Assembly (NCBI GenBank): GCA_027488975.1
Contig: JAIYAQ010000002.1
Location: 1-64,000, forward strand
Length of the DNA: 64,000 nt
Origin: Cyanobium sp. E1_MAG_00006
GTDB taxonomy: Bacteria > Cyanobacteriota > Cyanobacteriia > PCC-6307 > Cyanobiaceae
Direction: 5' to 3'
The position numbers and the translations under genes are program-made. The notes under the pieces were generated by a model. That model was not told the origin of the DNA and made no database searches. It was given only the letters and a program-made list of their open reading frames with translations. Shown in pieces: positions 29,689-39,352 of the stretch (position 1 is its first letter; each line of letters begins with the position of its first letter).

Positions 29689-30474
29689 TCAGACCTGCAT
29701 CATGCGCATCCCAGGGTGATGCCAGCCCAACACCATGCCCAGGAGCTCGAGGGCCAAGGCAGCAATCAACAGTCGGTAGATCCACAGACGGGCATTGGGC
29801 CCGAGAGCCAGCGAAGCGCCGAGCCAGCCCCCCAGGGCACTGCCCAGCATCAACGGCAAGGCAGCTCCCCAGGCCACCTCGCCGCTGTGGATGAATACCG
29901 CCAACGACACCACCGTGGCGGCGCCGATCAAGACGGCCTTGACGGCGCTGGCCTGCTGCAGCCCCAGCCCGCCCACGAGCACCATGCTCATCAGAAGGTA
30001 AGTACCGGAATCGAGCACGATCAAACCGGTCCACAGGCCGATACCCGCAGTCAGGACAAGCAAGGTCAGGCTGGGGTTCTGACTGGTGCTCTCGGGATCA
30101 CCGTCACGGAGCCAGCGCTGCGGTTTGAGCATCAACATCACCAGGGCCAGAACCACGGCGATGTGGACCAGCAGTTCGATATGCTCCATCGACAACATCG
30201 CTGCCAGTTGGGCGCCAACCACGGCGCTGATCAAAAAGGCTGGCAGCAACCTCATGCAGAAGCGCCAGGGGATCGCCTTGCTCTGTTGAAAGCGCCAGAT
30301 GGCGGTAGCCATCCCCACAAGCACTGGCAATCGGTTGGTGCCATTGGCAATCGCCGGCGGCAGACCCAGGGCCAGCAGCAGTGGCAGGCTGATCGCTGAG
30401 CCGCTCGAGGCGGCCGCATTGAGAAAGCCGCAGAGGATTCCTGCCCCCAGCAAAGCGATCCAAGTACCCATCAA
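29689..30474 (-). CDS. TSUP/TauE-SafE family membrane transporter
   Basis: 8-TM pattern, GFLNAAASSGSAISLPLLLALGLPPAIANGTNRL. Confidence 0.82.
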   Translation of the reverse strand: MMGTWIALLGAGILCGFLNAAASSGSAISLPLLLALGLPPAIANGTNRLPVLVGMATAIWRFQQSKAIPWRFCMRLLPAFLISAVVGAQLAAMLSMEHIELLVHIAVVLALVMLMLKPQRWLRDGDPESTSQNPSLTLLVLTAGIGLWTGLIVLDSGTYLLMSMVLVGGLGLQQASAVKAVLIGAATVVSLAVFIHSGEVAWGAALPLMLGSALGGWLGASLALGPNARLWIYRLLIAALALELLGMVLGWHHPGMRMMQV

Positions 30475-30516
30475 GCTCCTTTTAACTTCAATATCCCACC
30501 GCCCGGCGCTGAGAGG

Positions 30517-31551
30517 ATGATCACCCGCAGAACCCTGCTGCAGGCCGGTGTGGGGATGGCGCTCGGAACAACGATGGCGCCGCTGCTCTCGGCAAAAGAC
30601 TCTTTGGCTGGTGGTCAGGAGGCCAGAGGGCGGCGCCTGCTGTTTACGGTCCCTGTGCCGACGCCTTTATCTCAGGACCTCAGCCTTGATCTTGGCGCCC
30701 ATCGCCAATTGCTGGACCTTTATCGAAGAGCCGGAGCCCATGCGGTGCTGGCGGTGGCGTCCACCGGCGAGATGCTCTCGATCAGCTGGCCCGAAGCGCT
30801 GCAGCTCACCCTCCAGGCCAGTGCGGTCTTTGGGCCCCGTGGCACCTGGGCCAGCCTGAGCCGTGGCACCACTGTTGCCGCCTGCCGCAGCGGTATCCGC
30901 CAGCTGGCTCGGGCCGGGGCGGGCACAGCGATCGTGGTGCCGGGCTTGTTGGCCGACGCCAGCGTCAGTGACGCCGAAGCCCTCCGTCGTTTGTTGACTG
31001 TCGCCCAAGGCAGCCCCCTGCCCCTTGGGCTCTACGAGGCGATCGCTCCCTTCCACCGCCTGCTGCAGCCGCAGGACTTGGCGCAACTGGTGGAGATGGG
31101 ACGGTACCGGCTGCTGAAAACCACCCAGGCCTCAGCAGCGGCGGTTGCCGCGCTTGCTGGAAAGGTGCCAGCTGGGTTTCCGATCTATGAGGCCAACACC
31201 TCCGAGCTTTTCGCCGCGTTGGAGGCCGGGGCGACGGGCATCACCGATTTCTGCGCGGCCGCCTTCCCGGAATTGCTGCGTTATCTCTGTGATCAGTGGG
31301 GACCAGCCGGTGATCCAGCAAAGGTGCAAAGGGTCTGCGCCTGGATTGCGCGCACGGATGCGGCCCTTTCCAGCCAGCTGCCATTTCCGCTGAGTGTGAA
31401 GGTGGTGCTGCAACGCCGCGGAGTGCCGATCCTGCCGCTCAGCCGCCAGGCGGTGCAAGATTTCACCGCTGAGCAACAGCAACAGGCCGCTGATCTGGTT
31501 CAACAGTTCGATGCTCTGTGCAATGACCTGGGAATTTCGTCATTGCTCTGA
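30517..31551 (+). CDS. DapA-like (dihydrodipicolinate synthase/N-acetylneuraminate lyase superfamily) protein with Tat signal
   Basis: MITRRTLLQAGVGMALGTTMAPLLSA Tat-type leader; VASTGEMLS, LPLGLYE, RLLKTT (Schiff-base Lys candidate). Confidence 0.75.
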   Translation: MITRRTLLQAGVGMALGTTMAPLLSAKDSLAGGQEARGRRLLFTVPVPTPLSQDLSLDLGAHRQLLDLYRRAGAHAVLAVASTGEMLSISWPEALQLTLQASAVFGPRGTWASLSRGTTVAACRSGIRQLARAGAGTAIVVPGLLADASVSDAEALRRLLTVAQGSPLPLGLYEAIAPFHRLLQPQDLAQLVEMGRYRLLKTTQASAAAVAALAGKVPAGFPIYEANTSELFAALEAGATGITDFCAAAFPELLRYLCDQWGPAGDPAKVQRVCAWIARTDAALSSQLPFPLSVKVVLQRRGVPILPLSRQAVQDFTAEQQQQAADLVQQFDALCNDLGISSLL

Positions 31552-31669
31552 CCCTTCTATCACTTGCCATTAGGCCCGGTTAACGGGCCTGACCTTGGAG
31601 ATGCTCGCCACAAACAAGATGTGGGATCTGTCCCCCCTTCGCCACACGCCTCTTCCAACGTCTGTTGCC

Positions 31670-32401
31670 TCAGCCGAACAACTGAACCACCGCGCGGAGG
31701 AGTGCAATGCCGGCGACCAGCAGCACCATCGTCTGCGAGATCCGCTTACGACGCTCAGGAGGCACCCGGTGGCGCACTGCGATTCCCAGGGAGGTTCCAA
31801 GCACGACGATCGCGATCCCTCCGGCAAAGGCCTGGAGGTGCAACGGAGGCAAGCCCAGAAGCGGGATGCTCATGATGTTGAGCAGAGCAAACACGGTCTG
31901 CTGGGTGCGGATGTAGCTGCCCGGGTCCCAGTCCTGCTGCACCAAATACGCCGCCAGCGGCGGGCCACCCACGCCGGCATAGGTGTTGACCGACGCCCCC
32001 CACGCTCCCGACAACGTCGCGGTGCGCGGGGTGGACATGGGGTGCCACCAAATCAGCACGGCCATCGACAGCAGCGATGACAAGGCGACCACCAGTGGGC
32101 GCAACCTGTCAGGCAGAAGTATCAGGGCGAGCACCCCCAGCAGCACGCCGCCCAGCAACCCGGGCCCCATCCGCTTCAGCACGTTCCAGTGGATATCCCC
32201 TTCCTCGCGCGAAACCTGCCAAGCGTTCTGGGCGAGCGCCAGCGTGTTCACGAGCCCGATGCCGCTGGAGCCTGGGATCACCTGCGTGAGAACCGGGGCA
32301 GCAATCAGCGAGAAGCCAAGGCCACTGAAGCCCTGCACCCAAGCAGAAAGAAGCACCGCCACTGCGAGCAGCGCGTAGGTCAGCGGGACGGGATCTGGCA
32401 T
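31670..32401 (-). CDS. TSUP family membrane transporter
   Basis: GFSGLGFSLIAAPVLTQVIPGSSGIGLVNTLAL; TAR/LSGAWGASVNTYAGVGGPPLAAYLV. Confidence 0.82.
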   Translation of the reverse strand: MPDPVPLTYALLAVAVLLSAWVQGFSGLGFSLIAAPVLTQVIPGSSGIGLVNTLALAQNAWQVSREEGDIHWNVLKRMGPGLLGGVLLGVLALILLPDRLRPLVVALSSLLSMAVLIWWHPMSTPRTATLSGAWGASVNTYAGVGGPPLAAYLVQQDWDPGSYIRTQQTVFALLNIMSIPLLGLPPLHLQAFAGGIAIVVLGTSLGIAVRHRVPPERRKRISQTMVLLVAGIALLRAVVQLFG

Positions 32402-33771
32402 AACTGCCCCCTCAGGGCCTGGTCGCCGGCGTGCGGGCGCCGCTCCAGCCGGGCCGTGAGCACCGCGATCGCGTCATCGACTCGACCGGATCGCACCAGT
32501 GCCGCGATGGCGGTGTCCTCGATCACCTCGCACTGGGCCCGGCTCGCTCCTGTAGCGCGCGAGGCGGCGAACAGTTCCAGCAGGGCATCGGCCACCGAGG
32601 CATCATCGCCACGCACGAAACCGGCCAGTGCTGAGGCCAGGGGCGCGCCGAGATCGGCCATCGCCGGCATCGATGAGTCGCGGCACCTTGCCTCGAGCCG
32701 AGAGAGCGACGCGTCATCGCCTGCGGCGGCATCGGCCAGCGCAGCATGCATCGCTGAGAAGGCCGTACTCGGCTCGGTGAGCTCGCGGCCCGCCATGGCG
32801 CGCACCTCTGCGATGTCCTCGGCCCGGTCAGGGATCCCCATCAGCTCAAGGCGCCACAGCAGCGAGGCTCCATCGACCAGGCAGCGAGTGCCCTGCAGCA
32901 CCGAGGGCGAAAGGTCGCGGTCGTAACGCGCGAGCACCGCCTCAAGGTCTCCGAGGCCGAGGTCATGCAGAACCGCATGCCACGACATGTGGGCGTTGCC
33001 GAGGCATCGGGCCCCTGCCTGCGCCAGCCAGCCGTCGAGCCAGCGGAGACCCTCCGCATGCTCCCCGAGTTCGTAGTAGGCGTGGGCGCGCGCGTGGGCC
33101 GCAGTGCCTCCATGGGGCTCGTCGCGCAGTGATCGGTCGGCAAGTTCGGCGGCACCTTCGAGGTCCCCCTGCTCCACCCGGGCGAACGCGAGTAGCCCGG
33201 TGAACCACCAGTCGTCCCCGTGCAGTGGCTCCAGCTCGTCGAGGCGGTGCCAGGCATCAATTGGGCTGACATAGGCGCCTGAGAAGGCGATCGTGGGGAT
33301 CGCCAGCGCCAGCCCTATCGGGTCCTCGGGGTAAGCCTCGGCATAGGCGCGGTAAGCGAACCGGTTCCCGTGGATGCGCTGTCCGACCGCGCGCACGTAC
33401 GCCTGCTCGCGGGCAGTAGCGCCGCGGGCGAGTGACTCGACCGCAGCGTGATAGTGCAGAGCGCAGTCGCGCAGGTCGCGCTGCTCAAAGTCTAGGGCGG
33501 CCTTGGTGGCGTGCGCTACGGCGAACCGAGGGTCAGCGTCCAGAGCTGCGTCAACCTGCGCGAGGGCTCCCCGCTGCAGGCACAGGGTGGTGCGCACCGC
33601 GACGTCGTAGAGGGATGCGGCCTCAGGGTCGGTCGATACCTGCTGACCTGCAGAGTCCAGAGTCACAACAGGATCCTGGGAACCCGATAAGAGCAGGATC
33701 TTAGATACCAGCGCATGATCCCGATGGCGGGAGGCCCAGCCGTGGGCAGGAACCGCAGGATCGATCGGCAT
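32380..33771 (-). CDS. tetratricopeptide-repeat protein, TTC38-like
   Basis: Helical repeat protein; HALVSKILLLSG..., FSGAYVSPIDAWHRLDELEPLHGDDWWFTGLLAFARVEQGDLEGA. Confidence 0.6.
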   Translation of the reverse strand: MPIDPAVPAHGWASRHRDHALVSKILLLSGSQDPVVTLDSAGQQVSTDPEAASLYDVAVRTTLCLQRGALAQVDAALDADPRFAVAHATKAALDFEQRDLRDCALHYHAAVESLARGATAREQAYVRAVGQRIHGNRFAYRAYAEAYPEDPIGLALAIPTIAFSGAYVSPIDAWHRLDELEPLHGDDWWFTGLLAFARVEQGDLEGAAELADRSLRDEPHGGTAAHARAHAYYELGEHAEGLRWLDGWLAQAGARCLGNAHMSWHAVLHDLGLGDLEAVLARYDRDLSPSVLQGTRCLVDGASLLWRLELMGIPDRAEDIAEVRAMAGRELTEPSTAFSAMHAALADAAAGDDASLSRLEARCRDSSMPAMADLGAPLASALAGFVRGDDASVADALLELFAASRATGASRAQCEVIEDTAIAALVRSGRVDDAIAVLTARLERRPHAGDQALRGQLCQIPSR

Positions 33772-33993
33772 CGTCTGGCCCACCCCAAGCCAGCCGGGGC
33801 GCTCAAATTGCCGCTGCAAGGGTTCGCAACAGCATCGAACGCGAATCCACCTCATTGCCAGCCCATGGCATCAGCACCAGGACGGTGACGCAACGACATT
33901 GGTTGCGCGAGCAGACACCGTGTTGTGTCGGGCGAAGCAGGAAGGGCGAAATCGCGTCGCCATGGCCGAAGACGATGCACCAGAATCGGTGCA

Positions 33994-34890
33994 TCAACCG
34001 TGAGGACTCTCAACCCTGTCGAAGAATGCGCTGAGCAACGCGTTGTAGTGCACAGGCTGTTCTAAGTGACAAAGGTGGGAGCAATCATCGAGTACCACCC
34101 ATTCCGAGCCAGGAATGCCGCGATGCATGGCTTCGGTGATGGTTGGAGTGGCTTCATCGTGTTGCCCACTTATCACTAGAGTCGGCTGGCGGATTTCATT
34201 GAGTCGTGCGGTCACGTCCCACTGGCGCAAGCTGCCGGTGATGTGAAATTCGCTCGGGCCGCACATCGCCTGATAGACACGCGGGTCCTCCTCCATGGCG
34301 GCAAAAGATCGCAGCAGGCAGTCGGGCCAGGGATCCAGCCTGCAAACATGCCGCTGATAGAAGGCCATCATGGCCTGCTGGTAGGCGGGGCTGTCGGTGC
34401 TGCCGGCCTGCTCATGTTCATCGAGCACGGCCTGCACTTCCTTCGGCAGCTGGCGACGCAGGCGTCCGGTCTCGGCCGCCCAGAGAGGCATGCTTGCGGG
34501 AGCATTGGAGAGCACCAGGCTGTCCAAACCTTCAGCGCCGGACAGAGCCACCTCCAGCGCCAGCATTCCGCCCCAAGATTGGCCATAAAGGTGGATTCGC
34601 TCCAGCCCGAGCGCTGCCCGTACCTGTGCCAGTTCGGCGACGAACCGCTCCACCTGAAGCAGCGAAGGATCATCTGGATGGTCGGAGCGGCCGCAGCCAA
34701 GCTGGTCATAGCGGATCACCTCCCGCCCGTCTGCCGCCAGAGCTTCCAAAGGCTCCAGATAGTCGCTGGGAACCCCAGGACCTCCATGCAACAGCACGAT
34801 GGGCAGGCGATCGGGGCTGCAGCACTCCCCCACCCGCCGCGTCCAGATGCGGTAGCCATCCACGGGGACGAACTGCTCCAGGCTTCTCAT
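33994..34890 (-). CDS. proline iminopeptidase-family alpha/beta hydrolase
   Basis: VLLHGGPGVPSDYLEPLEAL, RYDQLGCGRSD, YGQSWGGMLALE. Confidence 0.9.
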   Translation of the reverse strand: MRSLEQFVPVDGYRIWTRRVGECCSPDRLPIVLLHGGPGVPSDYLEPLEALAADGREVIRYDQLGCGRSDHPDDPSLLQVERFVAELAQVRAALGLERIHLYGQSWGGMLALEVALSGAEGLDSLVLSNAPASMPLWAAETGRLRRQLPKEVQAVLDEHEQAGSTDSPAYQQAMMAFYQRHVCRLDPWPDCLLRSFAAMEEDPRVYQAMCGPSEFHITGSLRQWDVTARLNEIRQPTLVISGQHDEATPTITEAMHRGIPGSEWVVLDDCSHLCHLEQPVHYNALLSAFFDRVESPHG

Positions 34891-35164
34891 GGGCTTGCTT
34901 GTGGGCTTCCTGTCTTTTGTTAGCCCTGAATCACCCCATCAGGCAGATATCCGGCCAGAGGCGGTGCTGGCTGTTGGCCTCACCCAGCTGATGGCGATGG
35001 CTCCTGATGTTGCCCATTACGGCGCGGTGGTGCAGGCCCCGGAGGGGATTTGAATCTGGCCAGCTCATCTGCAAGCGGCAGTTCTGCTCAGATCACAACC
35101 GGTGTTGAGGAAGACCGATCTTGTAAAAGCAGGTACTTCTGTGCCATTCTAAAACTCTGCTGTT

Positions 35165-35893
35165 TTGAGAACACCAGCATTGGATTTACCTCGGGTGGTT
35201 TTTTTCGGCCGCAGTGGTGCTGAGGCCTGCCGATTCTTCAATCTCAATCTGGTCGATTGGCAGGGAGCCAGGCTGCTCGACTGTCCGGGAGGCCCCGGAT
35301 CATTCGCTGCCTTGGCCCGCCGGGCTGGCCTGGATGTGCTCGCCATTGACCCGCTCTATGAACTCCCACCCGAGGAGCTGGAGCGTCGATGCCGTGAAGA
35401 CATCCACTTCACGATGGAGCGCCTCAGGCAGTCACCAACCGTGCGTGCCGACTTTGAGCTGGGCCCCTATCAACAAGCCAAATTGGATGCATTGGAGTTG
35501 TTCCTCTCCGATCGACAAGCCCATCCGGAAACTTACCAGGCAGGAGCACTGCCCGAGCTTGCGTTGGAGGACAACAGCTTCGATCTGGTGTTGAGCGGCC
35601 ATCTGCTCTTCGCCTACGCCCCTCTTGCCGATGGCGGTTTGCATGAGTTCGACTGCTTTGACCTGGCCTGGCATCGTCGAGCCCTGGCAGAGCTGCTGAG
35701 GGTCTGCCGAAGGGAAGTTCGGATCTACCCCGCCCACAGCATCACGGTGCCTGCCCGTGTTCATCCCTATGTGGATCCCCTGATCGCCGCCCTACCGCCG
35801 GGATGGGAAGCAAGCCTGGAATCCACCACTTATGACCAGGGTGCCGTTGGAGAGACTCCGATGCTGCGCCTGTGCAGGGTGGCGGAACCTTGA
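35165..35893 (+). CDS. SAM-dependent methyltransferase-like protein
   Basis: RLLDCPGGPGSFAALARRAGLDVLAIDPLYELPPEELE; NSFDLVLSGHLLF. Confidence 0.75.
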   Translation: MRTPALDLPRVVFFGRSGAEACRFFNLNLVDWQGARLLDCPGGPGSFAALARRAGLDVLAIDPLYELPPEELERRCREDIHFTMERLRQSPTVRADFELGPYQQAKLDALELFLSDRQAHPETYQAGALPELALEDNSFDLVLSGHLLFAYAPLADGGLHEFDCFDLAWHRRALAELLRVCRREVRIYPAHSITVPARVHPYVDPLIAALPPGWEASLESTTYDQGAVGETPMLRLCRVAEP

Positions 35894-35935
35894 TCCGATC
35901 CACTGGTCATTCCCAGCCCCGGAGGATCGGTCCAC
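35890..35935 (+). pseudogene. remnant of Gfo/Idh/MocA oxidoreductase N-terminus
   Basis: LIRSTGHSQPRRIGP aligns gap-free with MIRLIGDSRPLRIGL at 45518; see findings. Confidence 0.6.
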
Positions 35936-35936
35936 G

Positions 35937-36947
35937 TCAATCGCGCCGAACAGGCCAGGCAAACCTCAGGGTGACACCTGCCAGGATCAGCACCATGCAA
36001 ATGATCGTCGCAACAGGCAATGGTTCACCAAGGAAAATAGCCGCACTTAAGATCGTCACCACGAGGGTGCTAGAACTGGCCAAGCCCACTTGGGCCACAG
36101 GAAAGCGTTGTTGGCAAAACTGGCGGAACAGCTCTGTACCAAGGCAGAGCGTGATCGAGTAGATCGCGATCACCCCTAAAACCCACCAGAAACTAAGATA
36201 GAAGAAATGCTGGGGGCCATACTGCTGCAAAGCGATAATGGCAAAAGCGATGGCCCCAGCAAGATTTGGGATGCCAGCAGAAAGCCCGCGGCAGATATCG
36301 TAAACAGCCAGCTTACGGCGTAGGGAATTGCGCAGGGCCAACGAACTCATCGATACCAGCGCCCAAATCACACCAACGGTCTGATTGGCAGACCCGGGGT
36401 CGTTCATCTCCATGGGTCGCAACAATTTTCCAGCAATCAAACCTGCCGTAATCAGCGCCAGGCTCCACCAGAAGCGATCCGGAAGCTTTTCCTTCAACCA
36501 CAAAAGAGCAATCACTGCAGTAAACGGAAGTGTCAACGAAAAGAGCAAAGTCTGGGTGACAACAGACAATTTATCGAGCGCCAGAAAAAAGCTCATCGGC
36601 GCTAAAAAGCAACCGAAAAAAGCATCGGCTGCAATCAGCCAGCGGCCATGGCGATCCAGTTTATTGATGTCAGTAAAGCTGCGTCGTCCATCCGAGAGGA
36701 CAATCGACAAGCCCACAATAGACTGCGAAATCAGAAAGACATTGCAGAAGCTGATCGGATTTTCCCCTCCAATCGGATGCTCTGCGCCGCTGATCTGCAG
36801 ACCCTTGAGCACCGTGCTGCGCAATCCCGAAACGATGATGTATGCCAACAAGCCAAGGACGTTGAGATCGAGCACAGTCCTTTGATCGGATACACACTCA
36901 AAACCTAGCCATGGCCTGCCGGTGAGTCCACGCAGAATGTGCTCCAC
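35937..36947 (-). CDS. EamA/DMT-family membrane transporter
   Basis: 10-TM pattern; LPFTAVIALLWLKEKL, LSAAIFLGEPLPVATIICMVLILAGV. Confidence 0.82.
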   Translation of the reverse strand: MEHILRGLTGRPWLGFECVSDQRTVLDLNVLGLLAYIIVSGLRSTVLKGLQISGAEHPIGGENPISFCNVFLISQSIVGLSIVLSDGRRSFTDINKLDRHGRWLIAADAFFGCFLAPMSFFLALDKLSVVTQTLLFSLTLPFTAVIALLWLKEKLPDRFWWSLALITAGLIAGKLLRPMEMNDPGSANQTVGVIWALVSMSSLALRNSLRRKLAVYDICRGLSAGIPNLAGAIAFAIIALQQYGPQHFFYLSFWWVLGVIAIYSITLCLGTELFRQFCQQRFPVAQVGLASSSTLVVTILSAAIFLGEPLPVATIICMVLILAGVTLRFAWPVRRD

Positions 36948-37059
36948 CGCACCTGTGCAAACGAGCTCTAGGAGCTTGTCGCGAATAGAGCTGGTCGACA
37001 GTGATCAGCCGAGCGCGCGGCTCAATCGTCCGCCTTTATTGCTGACCAGTGGGTGATTC

Positions 37060-37640
37060 GTGGACTGACTGGTGTTCCCCCGATTTCGTGGACACCGATC
37101 AGGGGTTCACAGGGGTGAAATCAGCGCGTCTCGATCGTCATCGAGGTCCAGTTCCAGTTTCAAGGTGGAAAAGAAGCTCTACCACCGCGTTATCCCAGCA
37201 GCAGCCCTTGGCGGACATGCTGCAGGTGATCTTCTCCTTCTGGAGAAGCTCCAGGTAGTTGTTGGCCCGGTACTGGCTGCCCTGATCCGTGTGGATCAAC
37301 AGCTGCTCCGGCTCCACCTGGCGATGACCGAGGGCGCGGTTGAGGGCTTCGATCACCAGGGGAGCGTCCACGCGCGCATCCAGCGTCCAGCCGACGATGC
37401 GGCGGCTGAACAGATCGATCCAGACAGCGAGATACCGCCAGCCTGAGCTGGAGCGGATGTACGTGATGCCGCCGGCCCAGCAACGGTTGGGAGCCGGGGG
37501 CTGGAACTCCTGCTGGAGCAGGTTCTCCACCACTCCAACGGCGCCTCTGCTGGCCTTGGAGCAGGGCCTGAATGCCTTGTGGGTTCTGACCCTGAGCTCG
37601 GCACGGCGCTTCAGCCGGGCCCCGCGATGGCGGCCGACGT
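37060..37640 (-). mobile_element. decayed IS3-family OrfB (rve/DDE) fragment
   Basis: NRCWAGGITYIRSSSGWRYLAVWIDLFSRRIVGW...IHTDQGSQYRA...CCWDNAVVE; first catalytic Asp replaced (GDITYI->GGITYI), truncated both ends. Confidence 0.85.
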
Positions 37641-37649
37641 GGCGCCCCG

Positions 37650-37960
37650 AGGCCCGCAGCTGCTGATTGCCGGTCAGCACGGGGAAGGCCAGATCCTTAC
37701 AGCAGGCCCGCTCGATCTAGCGGGATGGCGCCGACCCCACGCAGTAGGCGTAGAGCAACAGCATCGTCATCATCCTGGGGTCAAACCCCTTCTCGCCGCG
37801 GGGATCTTTGGCCTGAGCAGGGATCAGGATTTCGGAGAGATCCAGTTCATCCACCAGATCCAGCAGGAACTACACCTGATGGTCCTCTGCCAGCCACTCA
37901 CGCGTCGAGGGCGGCAGCAAGGTGCTCTGATCCGGGGCTGCCAGGGGCGGATCTGGGAGC
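37650..37960 (-). mobile_element. decayed IS1182/IS5-like transposase N-terminal fragment
   Basis: Reverse strand REWLAEDHQV*FLLDLVDELDLSEILIPAQAKDPRGEKGFDPRMMTMLLLYAYCVGSAPSR*IERACCKDLAFPVLTGNQQ with two in-frame stops. Confidence 0.8.
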
Positions 37961-38058
37961 GTCTGTGGATTGCCCCGTGCGGGTCTATGCGCGACAGGCT
38001 CCCAGCGCCTGGGCCAGGGGATCGAGTGCCAACCTGGGGCGATCAAGTTTTAACTGCC

Positions 38059-39240
38059 ATGCCCCGCCCCCCTGGCACCGAGCGCTTCGGCCGCTGGTTT
38101 GTGCCAGGGCTGTTGGCCGGTTTGCTGGCCCTGGTGATGGCCTGGGCTCCGATCAGCAGCATGGTCAACCTGGTGCGCATGCCCATGCATCGCATGGGCA
38201 TGCCGGTGGGCGATCGGATTGCCATGCCCTGGGCCATGCAGCGGGCCCAGCCGCCGATCATTCAGCCCCTGGCCTCCTTCCCCCAGCTTCAGCGCCAGGG
38301 GATAGTGATGCAGGTGGGGATGCATGTTGATTCCATCCATGCCTTGTCGTTAGCGGAGAAGACGTACTTCGTTGATGGACGCTTCTGGTTGGAGTGGCCC
38401 AACACCGTGCAGGAGTGGATGCAGCGAGAGGATCTCGATCCCTTGGCTTTGGTTGACTTCAGCAATCAGGTGGAGGACTGGAATTCCAAGGTGATGGCTG
38501 ATTTGAGCCAGCCGAAGCAGAGGAATGATGGAACCTGGTATCAGAGTTTTCGTTTCTCTAGCAATTTCGATGTGCGAGCGATTGATTTGCGGAAATATCC
38601 CTTTGGCTCCTTGCAATTGCCGATCGTGCTGCAGGTGGTGCCAGCCCATTCCGTGATCGATGGCCAGCCACTATTACTGGTGCCTGAGCGTAATCAAAGG
38701 GGGATTATCGGCGAAGATGCCAGCCTTGATGGCTATGTCCTCACCTCTGCCACGTTGGCGCCGGTGGTGCGTACCTATCGCACTGATTATGGTTTGAACC
38801 GTCTGGCAAGGATCAGCCAGGTGCAGTGCTTGCTGAATTACCGCAGCAGTTTTTGGCCAGGCTTCATTGCCTACGTTTTGCCGTTAGCCATCATTCTACT
38901 GGTGGTGTTGATTTCTCCCTACCTCGAATGTTCCCTGGGGGATGTGCGATTGGCTATCCCTTCAACAGCCCTGTTGTCGTTGGTGTTTCTGCAGCAGGGC
39001 TATGCGGCTGGTTTGCCGGAAACACCCTATCTGTCCTATCTCGACAAGCTCTATGCGGTGGCCTATTTGATCTGCGTTGGTCTGTTTGTATTGTTTGCCT
39101 GGTCGACGAATCGTTATGCGCAGGCGAGCGATGATCAGAAGGCTGCTGTTCAAGCCAGGCTCGATCGGATTGATCAGCGTTTCCAGTTGGTGTCCTTGGG
39201 CCTGATTGTGGTGGTGGCTCTTGAGGTTTGGCTCACGTAA
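38059..39240 (+). CDS. pentameric ligand-gated ion channel (Cys-loop superfamily) homologue
   Basis: IHALSLAEKTYFVDGRFWLEW (resembles prokaryotic pLGIC KIYxVxxxxxTYxVDG...W), FDVRAIDLRKYPFGSLQLPIVL (resembles D.R.FPFD.Q...), then four TM segments. Confidence 0.75.
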   Translation: MPRPPGTERFGRWFVPGLLAGLLALVMAWAPISSMVNLVRMPMHRMGMPVGDRIAMPWAMQRAQPPIIQPLASFPQLQRQGIVMQVGMHVDSIHALSLAEKTYFVDGRFWLEWPNTVQEWMQREDLDPLALVDFSNQVEDWNSKVMADLSQPKQRNDGTWYQSFRFSSNFDVRAIDLRKYPFGSLQLPIVLQVVPAHSVIDGQPLLLVPERNQRGIIGEDASLDGYVLTSATLAPVVRTYRTDYGLNRLARISQVQCLLNYRSSFWPGFIAYVLPLAIILLVVLISPYLECSLGDVRLAIPSTALLSLVFLQQGYAAGLPETPYLSYLDKLYAVAYLICVGLFVLFAWSTNRYAQASDDQKAAVQARLDRIDQRFQLVSLGLIVVVALEVWLT

Positions 39241-39352
39241 TGACGATTCCCTTGCCCATGCAGCATCTCTTCAATCGCCTTTTCCGCCCCTATGATCCCA
39301 GCGGCGACGCCCAGTGTTGAGTTTGAGAGCTTCCATTCGCCTTGATCCTTGA

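Noticed and set aside
34889-35053. 54-aa plus ORF MGLLVGFLSFVSPESPHQADIRPEAVLAVGLTQLMAMAPDVAHYGAVVQAPEGI
   Set aside because: Looks partly coding, but overlaps the divergent hydrolase start and no family was recognised; insufficient support as a feature.
37138-37680. Functional IS3 transposase
   Set aside because: Truncated, first catalytic Asp replaced and N-terminus fused to another IS fragment; treated as a remnant.
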